64,000 bases of DNA from Austwickia sp. (lineage in GTDB: Bacteria > Actinomycetota > Actinomycetes > Actinomycetales > Dermatophilaceae), in contig JADJTI010000006.1 of the NCBI GenBank assembly GCA_016711265.1, forward strand, positions 1-64,000. Direction: 5' to 3'. A program made the translations under genes and the position numbers. Positions 27,922-36,123 of the stretch are shown piece after piece. Below the pieces are notes generated by a model. The model ran no database searches. It was not told where the DNA came from and saw only the letters and a program-made list of their open reading frames with translations. Numbering within the stretch: the stretch's first letter is position 1; each line of letters starts with the position of its first letter.

Positions 27922-28659
27922 ATGGTGGGGGCGACCCCGCCCGTCGATGACCGCCGACCGGCCGGCGTACCGGTCATCGTGGTCACCCCCGCCGCGGTCG
28001 GCATCGACGTGTCCCCGACGGTGGCCGCCATCGCGGTCGGCCTGCGCGATGAGTCGCTTACCCCCGTGGTGCTGTCGCCGGTGCGCACCGGCCGTCCGGA
28101 CGCCCGCGGCGTCGCCGACGAGCACCCGGCCTCGGTCTTGGCCGGCGGACTGGACGTCGTCGAGCCTGTCCGGTTGTACGCCGTCGGCCCACCGGTGCCG
28201 GCGGCCCGCGCCGAGGGCCAGGAACTGCCTCCGGCGGCGGTCCTGGCCGCCCTGTTGGCGCAGACAGCCCGGCGGCCCGGGGTCGACCTGGTCCTGCTCG
28301 CCGACAGCGTCGGCCTGTTCACCCCGATCGACGAGGACGGGGCAACGCTGGCCGATGTGCTGGATCTGGCTGCCTCGTTGGCGGTCCGGGTGGGCACCGT
28401 CGTGGTCTGCGACGCCGCGGTGGGCGGGGTCCACGCCGCGGTCGCGGTCACCGAGGCCCTGCGCCGACGTACCCTCGACCTGCTGGGGACGGTGCTGGCG
28501 ACCAGGCCGGCCGAGCACGACGTAGCTGGCGCGTACCTGGCGGCGACCCTGGAAGGGGCCACGGGCTTACCGCTGCTGGGGTCCATCCCGGAGGGCGCCG
28601 GGGGGTGGGAGCCCTCGGTGTTCGCCGACCGCGCCGGGGCCTGGCTGCCCATTCGCTGA
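27922..28659 (+). CDS. BioD-like (dethiobiotin synthetase family) protein without P-loop
   Basis: BioD enzymes bind ATP by a GTGTDVGKT loop and carboxylate diaminopelargonate. Here the corresponding N-terminal stretch is VIVVTPAAVGIDVSPTVAAI, so the V-G-x-D-V shape is kept but the G-T-G and the K-T are gone. The rest follows the fold: SLTPVVLSPVRTGRPDARGV resembles the BioD strand and helix near residue 40, LVLLADSVGLFTPIDEDGAT resembles its VEGAGG region, and LLGSIPEGAGG the C-terminal part. The 245-residue length equals BioD. There are no other biotin genes. A catalytically inactive or altered-substrate member is inference. Confidence 0.65.
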   Translation: MVGATPPVDDRRPAGVPVIVVTPAAVGIDVSPTVAAIAVGLRDESLTPVVLSPVRTGRPDARGVADEHPASVLAGGLDVVEPVRLYAVGPPVPAARAEGQELPPAAVLAALLAQTARRPGVDLVLLADSVGLFTPIDEDGATLADVLDLAASLAVRVGTVVVCDAAVGGVHAAVAVTEALRRRTLDLLGTVLATRPAEHDVAGAYLAATLEGATGLPLLGSIPEGAGGWEPSVFADRAGAWLPIR

Positions 28660-28679
28660 TCCTCGAGGAGAATCCCCCC

Positions 28680-29213
28680 GTGAGCCCTGACATCCCCTAC
28701 CGCGTCTGCATGGTCTGCACCGGCAACATCTGCCGGTCGCCGATGGCGGCTGTCGTCCTGCGCCGGATGATCGACGATGCGGGCCTCGGGCATGCCGTCG
28801 AGGTCGATTCGGCGGGTACCGACCACTGGCACATCGGCGACGGTGCCGATCGTCGGGCGCTGCGGGCGCTGCGCAATGCCGGGTACGACGGGTCGGCGCA
28901 CGTCGCCGCGCAGTTCGACGCGGACTTCCTCGGAGAACGGGACCTCGTTCTGGTCGCTGACACCGGTCATCTGCGCCGGCTGCGCTCGATCGGGCGGGCC
29001 CGCGGAGACTTGCCCCACGTGCGGCTGCTGCGCGAGTTCGATCCCGCGTCGGTGGCCGCGGGCACCCTGGAGGTCGACGACCCCTATTACGGCGACGCGG
29101 CTGGCTTCACCCGTTGCCTGGCCGAGATTGAGGCGGCCTGTCGCGGTGTCGTCGCGTTCATCCGAGATGAGCTGACCGGGCACAAGGGCCGGGAGTCCGC
29201 CTCCCCCGAGTAA
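28680..29213 (+). CDS. Low-molecular-weight protein-tyrosine phosphatase
   Basis: The 177-residue enzyme has the diagnostic active-site loop MVCTGNICRSPMA (CX5R, residues about 13-21) and the general acid in VDDPYYGDAAGF near 140. Such phosphatases act on protein tyrosine phosphate, often opposite a BY-kinase in exopolysaccharide control; no kinase gene is near. GTG 28680 follows a GAGGAG ribosome-binding site six bases after the BioD-like stop, so it is in the same transcript. Confidence 0.92.
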   Translation: MSPDIPYRVCMVCTGNICRSPMAAVVLRRMIDDAGLGHAVEVDSAGTDHWHIGDGADRRALRALRNAGYDGSAHVAAQFDADFLGERDLVLVADTGHLRRLRSIGRARGDLPHVRLLREFDPASVAAGTLEVDDPYYGDAAGFTRCLAEIEAACRGVVAFIRDELTGHKGRESASPE

Positions 29214-29326
29214 GCGGACGTCCCGGCCACACCTCACATCGGCACCCTCACGGGGAACTTGAACCCCGAGGAACTCCAACCCCTGGGGGACACCGGCGCC
29301 CGGTGCCCGGCTGACAGGATGACGCC

Positions 29327-30757
29327 ATGTATGCGTTCGCTGACGATCCTGGCCACGTCGCCCTCGGGGCGCTGGACGGCCGCTACCGGGGGACGGTAGC
29401 TCCGCTTATCGACCACCTGTCCGAAGCGGCCCTGAACCGGATGCGGGTGCACGTCGAGGTCGAATGGCTGATCTACCTGACCGACCAGGCGATCCTGCCC
29501 GGCGTCCGGCCGCTCAGCGGCGACGAACGGACCCGGCTGCGGGCTGTGGTCACCTCCTTCGACAGCCAGGCGGTCGCGGAGCTGGCCGCCATCGAGCGCG
29601 AGACGGTGCACGACGTCAAGGCGGTCGAGTACTACCTGCGCCGGCGGTTGCCGGACATCATCGACGACGCCGACCCCGGCCGGCCCGGGGACGCCGCGCG
29701 GCTCGGCGAGCTGCTGCACTTCGCGTGCACCAGCGAGGACATCAACAACACCTCCTACGCGCTGATGATCCGGGGCGCGATCGTGGAGGTCTGGGCACCG
29801 GCCGCCGGCGCGTTGGCCGACCAGGTCGCGGACCTGGCCAGGCAGCACGCCGACGTCCCGATGCTGGCGCACACCCATGGGCAGCCGGCAACGCCGACGA
29901 CGTTGGGCAAGGAGTACGCCGTCAGCGCGCACCGGCTGCGTCGCCAGCTTCGCCGGGTCACGGCGTGCGAGTACCTGGGCAAGTTCAACGGGGCGACGGG
30001 GACCTACGGGGCGCACGCGGCCGCCGTACCGGGGGCTGACTGGCCGGCGATCAGTCGCGGCTTCGTGGAGCATCTGGGCCTGGTGTGGAACCCGCTGACC
30101 ACCCAGATCGAGAGCCACGACTGGCAGGCCGAGCTGTACGCCGACGTGGCCCGCTACAACCGCATCCTGCACAACCTGTGCACGGACACCTGGAGCTACA
30201 TCTCGATGGGCTACTTCGCTCAGGTCCGCGGGCAGGGCACGGTGGGCTCCTCGACGATGCCGCACAAGGTGAACCCGATCCGCTTCGAGAACGCCGAAGC
30301 CAACCTCGAGGTCAGCTGCGCCCTGCTGGACGTGTTGGGGTCGACGCTGGTCACGTCCCGCCTTCAGCGCGACCTCACCGATTCCTCGATGCAACGCAAC
30401 ATCGGCACCGCGCTCGGGCATTCGCTGCTCGCGATCGACAACGTCCGGCGCGGGCTGGCCGGGCTGGACGCCGTACCGGAGGCGATGGCGGCGGACCTGG
30501 ACGCGAACTGGGAGGTGCTGGCCGAGCCGGTGCAGACGGTGATGCGGGCGCTGGCCGCCCAGGGCTACCCGGACATGGAGAACCCGTACGAACGGCTCAA
30601 GGAGCACACCCGGGGGCGTCGCCAAGGACGACAAGAGCTTGCCGAGTTCATCGACGGGCTCGGGGTGCCCGACGACGTCCGCAACACCCTGCTCGCGTTG
30701 ACCCCCGCGTCGTACGTCGGCTTGGCGTCGACGTTGGTGGCGGACCATCTGGACTGA
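29327..30757 (+). CDS. purB: Adenylosuccinate lyase
   Basis: PurB cleaves SAICAR and adenylosuccinate to release fumarate, acting twice in purine synthesis. The 476-residue protein matches the family: ACTSEDINNTSYALMI (about 143-158), HTHGQPATPTTLGKEYA (180-196, catalytic histidine) and the fumarase signature GSSTMPHKVNPIRFENAE (306-323). The short, E. coli-like form has an N-terminal ALGALDGRYRG. ATG 29327 has no strong ribosome-binding site. Downstream is a barstar-like gene. Confidence 0.96.
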   Translation: MYAFADDPGHVALGALDGRYRGTVAPLIDHLSEAALNRMRVHVEVEWLIYLTDQAILPGVRPLSGDERTRLRAVVTSFDSQAVAELAAIERETVHDVKAVEYYLRRRLPDIIDDADPGRPGDAARLGELLHFACTSEDINNTSYALMIRGAIVEVWAPAAGALADQVADLARQHADVPMLAHTHGQPATPTTLGKEYAVSAHRLRRQLRRVTACEYLGKFNGATGTYGAHAAAVPGADWPAISRGFVEHLGLVWNPLTTQIESHDWQAELYADVARYNRILHNLCTDTWSYISMGYFAQVRGQGTVGSSTMPHKVNPIRFENAEANLEVSCALLDVLGSTLVTSRLQRDLTDSSMQRNIGTALGHSLLAIDNVRRGLAGLDAVPEAMAADLDANWEVLAEPVQTVMRALAAQGYPDMENPYERLKEHTRGRRQGRQELAEFIDGLGVPDDVRNTLLALTPASYVGLASTLVADHLD

Positions 30758-30864
30758 CGCCGTGCCCGGCTTGACGTAATCCTGGATGCCACCCCTTGAA
30801 ACCCGCCAAAGCCGTCGACGCGCGCACCCCCTGCGCCCGGGCGGCCGAAGCTACCCTGGGGGGC

Positions 30865-31362
30865 ATGACCGCCGCAGGGTGGACACACGTCAGCCAACAC
30901 ATCCCCGGGCTTGAGGGTCACGGCGTGCTGTTCGCCGACCACGAGGATTACGACGACATCGGTTTGGCCCTGATGGGTGCCGGGTTCGCCGTTCGGGTCA
31001 TCGACGGGCGCGGGGTGACCACCCGCAGGGAGGTGTTCTCCGCCGTCGCCGACGCGCTGGGGCTACCCGACACGGCGCATGACCACCTCGACGCCCTGGC
31101 GGACAGCCTGCAGGACCTGTCCCATTTCTGCCCGGGGCACCAGCGCCTGGTGCTGCTGTGGCGCAACGCCGAACACCTTCTCGACGCGGACCCGGAATTG
31201 TGGGAAGAAGTTGCCGACGTGCTGCGCGAGTCCAGCGCGATGCTGTGGACCGGCCACGACGAGACCGAGGACATGATCTTCGAGACCATCGCCTTCCTCG
31301 TCGGCTACGACGTCTACCCGTTGCGCCTCGGGGTGGTCGAGGAGGCCGGGGGGTCGATCTGA
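30865..31362 (+). CDS. Barstar-family protein
   Basis: Barstar inhibits barnase-type ribonucleases. The 165-residue protein keeps the family helix-strand layout: VRVIDGRGVTTRREVFSAVA (near 45-65), followed by LDALADSLQDLS in place of the D-x-L-D-S-L motif. The C-terminus (LVGYDVYPLRLGVVEEAG) is longer than barstar itself. No barnase gene is next to it. ATG 30865 lies after GGGG. Homologues in actinobacteria are typically annotated as barstar family without a partner. Function in immunity is inference. Confidence 0.65.
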   Translation: MTAAGWTHVSQHIPGLEGHGVLFADHEDYDDIGLALMGAGFAVRVIDGRGVTTRREVFSAVADALGLPDTAHDHLDALADSLQDLSHFCPGHQRLVLLWRNAEHLLDADPELWEEVADVLRESSAMLWTGHDETEDMIFETIAFLVGYDVYPLRLGVVEEAGGSI

Positions 31363-31409
31363 TCGACCCGCTCGGGGAATCTGCGACCAGGACGGGGAGT
31401 TCCACGAGC

Positions 31410-31628
31410 ATGACCGTCACCACGTTCACCGTTTCCGGTATGACCTGCGGCCACTGCGTCAACGCGGTGTCCGATGAACTGCGCGAGCTGGACGGCGTCC
31501 GCGACGTGTCCATCGACCTGGTCGCCGGGGGTGATTCCAGCGTCACCATCACCAGCGAGCAGCCCCTGGAGCCTGCGGCGCTGACCGCCGCCGTCGCGGA
31601 GGCCGGGGACTACACCGTCACCCTCTGA
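31410..31628 (+). CDS. copZ: Copper chaperone, heavy-metal-associated domain
   Basis: The 72-residue protein is a single HMA domain with GMTCGHCVNAV (M-x-C-x-x-C, residues 11-21), which hands Cu(I) to the P-type ATPase. It overlaps the copA start (TGATG), so the two are translationally coupled. The preceding 47 bases after the barstar gene hold no operator I recognise (CsoR site not visible). Confidence 0.93.
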   Translation: MTVTTFTVSGMTCGHCVNAVSDELRELDGVRDVSIDLVAGGDSSVTITSEQPLEPAALTAAVAEAGDYTVTL

Positions 31629-33919
31629 TGTCGTCCACCACCGAGATCGACCTGAGCATCGGCGGGATGACCTGCGCGTCCTGCTCCTCGCGCATCGAAC
31701 GCAAGCTCAACAAGCTCGACGGGGTCAGCGCCAGCGTCAATCTGGCCACCGAGAAGGCCCACGTCAGCTTCCCCGACACGGTCACCCGGGAGCAGTTGAT
31801 CGCCACGGTGGAGAAGCTCGGCTACCAGGCGGCCGCGGTGCAGGCCCCGGACCGGCCGGCGGCCGAGCTTCCAGGGCTGGCACCCGACCCGGCCCTGGAG
31901 ACCACCCCTGCGCGCAGTGCCACTCAGGCGTTGGCTCGGCGAGCGCTGATCGCGGCGGCCTTCACGGTGCCCGTGGTGGCGATGGCGATGGTCGCTCCGG
32001 TCACGCATGCCCTCGGGTCGGCCAGGCCGTGGCTGGAGTTGCTGTTCGCGCTGCCGGTGGTGACCTGGGCGGCGTACCCGTTCCACCGGGCGGCCGTGAT
32101 CAACGCCCGCCACCTCGCCTCGACGATGGACACCCTGGTCTCCCTGGGGGTGGTCGCGGCGTTCGGCTGGTCACTGGTGGCGACCCTGGCCGGATCGACC
32201 GGGCACCTGTATTACGAGGTGGCCGCCGTGGTCACGACGTTCCTGCTGGCCGGTCGGTACGCCGAGGCGCGAGCCAAGGCGCGCGGGCGCTCGGCCCTGA
32301 CCTCCCTGATGGAGCTGGGCGCCAAGGATGTGGCGGTGCTGCGGGGGGGAGCCTCCGGCCAGGACATCGGCGAGGACATCGGCGAAGACATCGTCGAAGA
32401 CCGCATCCCCATCGAGGCGTTGGACGTGGGGATGCGCTTCGTGGTGCGGCCGGGGGAGAAGATCGCCGCCGACGGGGTGGTTCTGGAGGGCCGCAGCTCG
32501 GTCGACGCTTCGCTGATCACCGGCGAGTCGATGCCGGTCGGCGTACGACCCGGCGACCAGGTCAGCGGGGGGACCGTGAACACCCACGGCCGGCTGATCG
32601 TGCAGGCCCAACGGGTGGGTGCCGACACCGTGCTGGCGGGGATCACCCGGCTGGTGGAGCGCGCCCAGACCGGCAAGGCCCCCGTGCAGCGGCTCGCCGA
32701 CCGGGTCTCGGCGGTGTTCGTCCCGGTGGTGCTGGTCCTGGCCGTGATCACGTTCACCGGCTGGCTGCTGGTCGGCCAGCCGGCCGCGGCCGCACTCTCG
32801 GCGGCGGTGACGGTGCTGGTCATCGCGTGCCCGTGCGCCCTCGGCCTGGCCACGCCGACCGCGTTGCTGGCCGGCACGGGCCGCGGCGCCGAGCTGGGCA
32901 TCCTGATCAAGGGGCCGCAGATCCTGGAGCAGACCCGGGCCATCGACACGGTGGTCTTCGACAAGACCGGCACACTCACCCTCGGCACCCCGAAGCTGAC
33001 CCACATCGCCACGACCGGCCGGTTGCGTGGCACGGCCGCGCTGCAGGCGGCGGCCAGCGTCGAGGCGGGCAGTGAGCATCCCGTCGGCCGCGCCATCCGT
33101 GCGGCGGCCCAGGAGCGCGGGCTGCCCCTGAAACCGCTGACGGAGTTCACCAACCTGCCGGGGTGGGGGGTCTACGGGATCATCGGGGGCACCGGGGTCA
33201 CCGTCGGACAGGCCGACCTGTTCGAGGAGGTTCCGGTGGACATCCGGCTCCGCGACCGAGCCGGCACCACGGTGTACGTCGGCTGGGACGGGATCGCGCG
33301 GGCGGCGCTGACGGTGGCGGACGAGGTCCGACCCGACACGGCGGCCGCCATCGAACGGGTCCGCGCCCTCGGTCTCACCGCACACCTGCTGACCGGCGAC
33401 AACGAACGCACCGCCCTCGACGTGGCCCGCCAGGTGGGGATCGATCCGCAGGACGTCAGCGCGCAGGTCCGGCCGGAGGACAAGTACGAGGTCGTGCAAC
33501 GGCTGCGCGCTGGCGGCCACGTGGTCGCCATGGTCGGCGACGGCGTCAACGACGCGGCCGCGCTCGCTGCGGCCGACCTCGGGATGGCGATGGGCAGCGG
33601 GACCGACGTGGCGATCGACAGCGCCGACATCGTGCTGATGCGCACCGACGTCGCGGCGGTGGCGGACGCGATCGCGCTGTCCCGGCAGACGCTGCGGATC
33701 ATCCAGCAGAATCTGGCGTGGGCGTTCGGGTACAACATCGCGGCGCTGCCGTTGGCCGCGTTCGGCCGGCTGTCCCCGATGATCGCCGGCGCGGCGATGG
33801 CCGCCTCCAGCGTGTTGGTGGTCGCGAACTCGCTGCGGCTGCGCAACTGGCAGCCACCCGGGCAGGGCGACGACGATCCGGCGCCGGCCCGCTCGAGGCC
33901 ACCGGCCGACGTACCCTGA
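31628..33919 (+). CDS. copA: Copper-exporting P1B-type ATPase
   Basis: CopA pumps Cu(I) out of the cytosol. The 763-residue protein has an N-terminal HMA domain (GMTCASCSSRIER), the actuator TGES (SLITGESMPVG), the CPC transport motif in CPCALGLATPTALLAGTG (membrane helix 6), the phosphorylation site FDKTGTLTLGTP and the hinge VGDGVNDAAALAAADLGMAM. The actuator domain contains an extra 12-base tandem repeat (32361-32403) encoding DIGEDIGEDIVED, an acidic insertion absent from typical members. Cotranscribed with copZ. Ends with a hairpin against the convergent VOC gene. Confidence 0.95.
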   Translation: MSSTTEIDLSIGGMTCASCSSRIERKLNKLDGVSASVNLATEKAHVSFPDTVTREQLIATVEKLGYQAAAVQAPDRPAAELPGLAPDPALETTPARSATQALARRALIAAAFTVPVVAMAMVAPVTHALGSARPWLELLFALPVVTWAAYPFHRAAVINARHLASTMDTLVSLGVVAAFGWSLVATLAGSTGHLYYEVAAVVTTFLLAGRYAEARAKARGRSALTSLMELGAKDVAVLRGGASGQDIGEDIGEDIVEDRIPIEALDVGMRFVVRPGEKIAADGVVLEGRSSVDASLITGESMPVGVRPGDQVSGGTVNTHGRLIVQAQRVGADTVLAGITRLVERAQTGKAPVQRLADRVSAVFVPVVLVLAVITFTGWLLVGQPAAAALSAAVTVLVIACPCALGLATPTALLAGTGRGAELGILIKGPQILEQTRAIDTVVFDKTGTLTLGTPKLTHIATTGRLRGTAALQAAASVEAGSEHPVGRAIRAAAQERGLPLKPLTEFTNLPGWGVYGIIGGTGVTVGQADLFEEVPVDIRLRDRAGTTVYVGWDGIARAALTVADEVRPDTAAAIERVRALGLTAHLLTGDNERTALDVARQVGIDPQDVSAQVRPEDKYEVVQRLRAGGHVVAMVGDGVNDAAALAAADLGMAMGSGTDVAIDSADIVLMRTDVAAVADAIALSRQTLRIIQQNLAWAFGYNIAALPLAAFGRLSPMIAGAAMAASSVLVVANSLRLRNWQPPGQGDDDPAPARSRPPADVP

Positions 33920-33922
33920 CGC

Positions 33923-33943
33923 GCGCCCTCATGGATCGGGCGC
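33923..33943. terminator. Short hairpin between copA and the VOC gene
   Basis: GCGCCC (33923-33928) pairs with GGGCGC (33938-33943) across a nine-base loop. It sits in the 35-base gap of two convergent genes and could end transcription from both sides, though it has no U-tract. Confidence 0.35.
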
Positions 33944-33954
33944 TGCGGCCCGGG

Positions 33955-34596
33955 TCAGATGACGACCGGACCGCCCGGTGTCTCGAAGGTGACCGACATC
34001 AGGCCTGGGCGCCCGTGCGGGGCGATGAACGTGAAGTCGATGAACGTGGAGGTCTGACCGGGCTGAACGCCCAACCAGTCACGGACCCGTTCGGGGTCGC
34101 CGGCGATCGTCAGCCCGGCGATGGCGACTTCGGGTACCTCGTACACGGCCAGCGACGGGTGCAGGTCGGGGTTGTCGAACTGCACGAAGAACGGCAGTTG
34201 CGGATCGTTGAGCAGCCCGCGCACCCCCAGCTGGCGCCAGTCCAACCGGCGACCGTCGGGGAAGACCCGATGCCCGGGGACCGCCTCCCGGCCGAGCCGG
34301 CGCTCCAGGCCGGAGATGTCCTCGACCCGGATCACCCAGCCCAGCCAGCCGCCGCCCTCCTCGCAGGCCTCCCGGACAGCCCGACCGAAGGGGGCCTTGT
34401 CACAGGAGGGGTGCTGCAGCGGCTCGATCACCTCGACGTACCGGTGGTGCGCCAACGGGATGATCATGTTCCTGGTCCCGTACGTCGGGTGCACCCCGCC
34501 GTTGATCACACGCAACCCCAAGGGATCGGCGATCCGGGCGGCCGTCGCGGCCATCCCGTCCGGCTCGGCCGCATAGGACACGTGGTCCACTCGCAT
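33955..34596 (-). CDS. VOC-superfamily protein (glyoxalase-like)
   Basis: The 213-residue product starts MRVDHVSYAAEPDGMAATAA, the first beta-alpha unit of a glyoxalase-like domain with a metal-type histidine (H5). Repeats of the fold follow, with NMIIPLAHHRYVEVIEPLQH and LPFFVQFDN as the strands. I chose ATG 34596 over an upstream one because the fold begins at once. The family in actinobacteria has no assigned reaction. It converges on copA with 35 bases between. Confidence 0.75.
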   Translation of the reverse strand: MRVDHVSYAAEPDGMAATAARIADPLGLRVINGGVHPTYGTRNMIIPLAHHRYVEVIEPLQHPSCDKAPFGRAVREACEEGGGWLGWVIRVEDISGLERRLGREAVPGHRVFPDGRRLDWRQLGVRGLLNDPQLPFFVQFDNPDLHPSLAVYEVPEVAIAGLTIAGDPERVRDWLGVQPGQTSTFIDFTFIAPHGRPGLMSVTFETPGGPVVI

Positions 34597-34629
34597 GTCG
34601 TCATCCTGACACACCGAACGAGGCCCCTT

Positions 34630-35451
34630 TCACCACGTCTGCCTGCGCTGGCGCACCGCCTCGAAGGTCACCAACGCCATCGTGGTGGCGACGTTGAGCG
34701 AGTCGACCAGGCCGTGCATCGGGATCGACACCCGGTACGTCGCGGCCGTCAACGCCGCCGCGTCCAGCCCGGTCCGTTCCGCGCCGACCGCGATGGCCAC
34801 CGGCCCGCGGTAGTCGATCTCGTCGTACCTCTGTTCGGCAGCAGGGGTGGTGGCCAGCAGGGGAATTCCCGCATCGGCGAGCCAGCCAAGGGTCGCCTCG
34901 GTGGTGGCTGTGGCTACCTGTACGGCGAACACGGTGCCTTTGCTGGCTCGGACCACGTTGGGGTTGCCCCAGTCGGTGACCGGGTCGGCCGCGATGAGCG
35001 CGGACACGCCCGCCGCGTCGGCGGTGCGCAGCATGGCCCCGAGGTTGCCGGGCTTTTCGACCCCCTGGGCGACGATCACCAGGGGCCGTTCGCCGAGGAT
35101 GAGCGCGTCCAGGCCGGCGTTCAGTGCCGGTACGACGGCCAGGATGCCGTCGGGGCCCTGACGGTAGGCGGCCTTCTCGAAGGCGGCGCGGGTGAGCCTG
35201 ACCACGGTGGCGCCGCGCTCTCGGGCGGCGTGCAGGAGTTCGGTGGGAGAGCCCGGCGACCCGGTCTGCGGGTAGAGCTCGGGACAGTGGTAGAGCGCGA
35301 TCGGGGCGATCCCGGCGCGCAGGGCGAGGTCCACTTCAGCATGCCCCTCGACGAGGCATTCAGCGCGTTCGCTACGGGTGCGCCGGGTGCGGAGCGCGAT
35401 CAGGGTCTTGATGTGGGGATTGGCGGGGCTGGAGATGATCGCGTCGTCCAT
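34630..35451 (-). CDS. TrmH/SpoU-family RNA 2'-O-methyltransferase
   Basis: This family methylates ribose 2'-OH in rRNA or tRNA, using a knotted SPOUT fold. The 273-residue product has an N-terminal substrate-binding part (NPHIKTLIALRTRRTRSERA) and the SPOUT motifs VEKPGNLGAMLRTADAAGVS (1), GPVAIAVGAERTGLDAAAL (2) and VSIPMHGLVDSLNVATTMAL (3). Target nucleotide not decidable; thiostrepton-resistance-type or RlmB-type are options. ATG 35451 chosen for MDDAIIS; another start lies 18 bases upstream. Its leader carries a 15-bp tandem repeat. Confidence 0.9.
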   Translation of the reverse strand: MDDAIISSPANPHIKTLIALRTRRTRSERAECLVEGHAEVDLALRAGIAPIALYHCPELYPQTGSPGSPTELLHAARERGATVVRLTRAAFEKAAYRQGPDGILAVVPALNAGLDALILGERPLVIVAQGVEKPGNLGAMLRTADAAGVSALIAADPVTDWGNPNVVRASKGTVFAVQVATATTEATLGWLADAGIPLLATTPAAEQRYDEIDYRGPVAIAVGAERTGLDAAALTAATYRVSIPMHGLVDSLNVATTMALVTFEAVRQRRQTW

Positions 35452-35496
35452 GGCGACCCAGGATGTCACGGGTGATCACTGCGGCCCGGAGCGGCC

Positions 35497-35553
35497 GTGC
35501 CGCGTGTCCGGGTGCCGCGTGTCCGGGTGCCGCGTGTCCGGGTTCCGCGTGTC
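35497..35553. repeat. 15-bp tandem repeat GTGCCGCGTGTCCGG
   Basis: Three perfect units start at 35497, 35512 and 35527; a fourth at 35542 is GTTCCGCGTGTCAGC and runs into the stop codon of the next minus-strand gene at 35552-35554. The array lies in the leader of the TrmH gene (minus strand), between it and the small gene upstream. Confidence 0.85.
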
Positions 35554-35836
35554 AGCAGGCGGTCGACTCGGGGTAGTTCAGCATCCCGCCGGGCAGATAG
35601 TCGCCGGCGCGCAGGTGGTGGGCCAGGTCGAGCAGCGCGCCGTGGTAGCCCTCCAGGTAGGCTCGGTCGTCCCAGGAGGTGCGGGTGGAGTCGGCGTCGT
35701 CATGGACGAACTCGGCCAGGAGTTGCAGCCGGTCCGCCAGGAAGCGGTGGTTGTCGCGGAGATCGGGATGGAACAAGGGCCGCCCGATGTGCTGCGGGCG
35801 GCCCGGTCCCACCTCGGGGGCCTGTTGTGTGGTCAT
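35552..35836 (-). CDS. Small protein of unknown function
   Basis: The 94-residue product starts at ATG 35836 with GAGGA before it. It is soluble and acidic, with many histidines (FHPDLRDNHRFLADRLQLLA, FVHDDADS, YHGALLDLAHHLRAGDY). The pattern DRAYLEGYHGALLDL suggests two amphipathic helices. I do not recognise the family. It precedes the TrmH-type gene in the same direction. Confidence 0.55.
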   Translation of the reverse strand: MTTQQAPEVGPGRPQHIGRPLFHPDLRDNHRFLADRLQLLAEFVHDDADSTRTSWDDRAYLEGYHGALLDLAHHLRAGDYLPGGMLNYPESTAC

Positions 35837-36087
35837 GGTGATCCTCGGCTCGCCAGCGGGTGGTGGTGACCGTTCGGTCTGGTTATCCATCGTCCGCCAA
35901 GCCAGGCAAAGTGAGCCGATCCGGCGCCCCGGCCGGACCGGCGAAAGCCACGTCTTCGCAGGTCAGACGACCAGTTGCAATCCTCTGTCCCGCCCGCTTG
36001 GTGCATCCTCCCATGTGGCACTAGGTGAGCCGGGGGATCCGTGCGTTCAGGACAGTCGGACGACCCAGGCAGCCGGGGAGCGCATCG

Positions 36088-36123
36088 CTCAGGCAGATGT
36101 GACGTAACTCACATCTGCCTGAG
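36088..36123. terminator. Perfect 15-bp hairpin overlapping the HAD gene stop codon
   Basis: CTCAGGCAGATGTGA (36088-36102) pairs perfectly with TCACATCTGCCTGAG (36109-36123), loop CGTAAC. On the minus strand the HAD gene stop (36089-36091) lies in the distal arm, so the hairpin encodes the last codons and forms the 3' end of the message. No U-tract is present. Confidence 0.7.

Noticed and set aside
29213..29327. Possible tRNA in the gap before purB
   Set aside because: A short GGGGAACTTGAACCCC-like stem exists, but no cloverleaf can be formed from the 110 bases.
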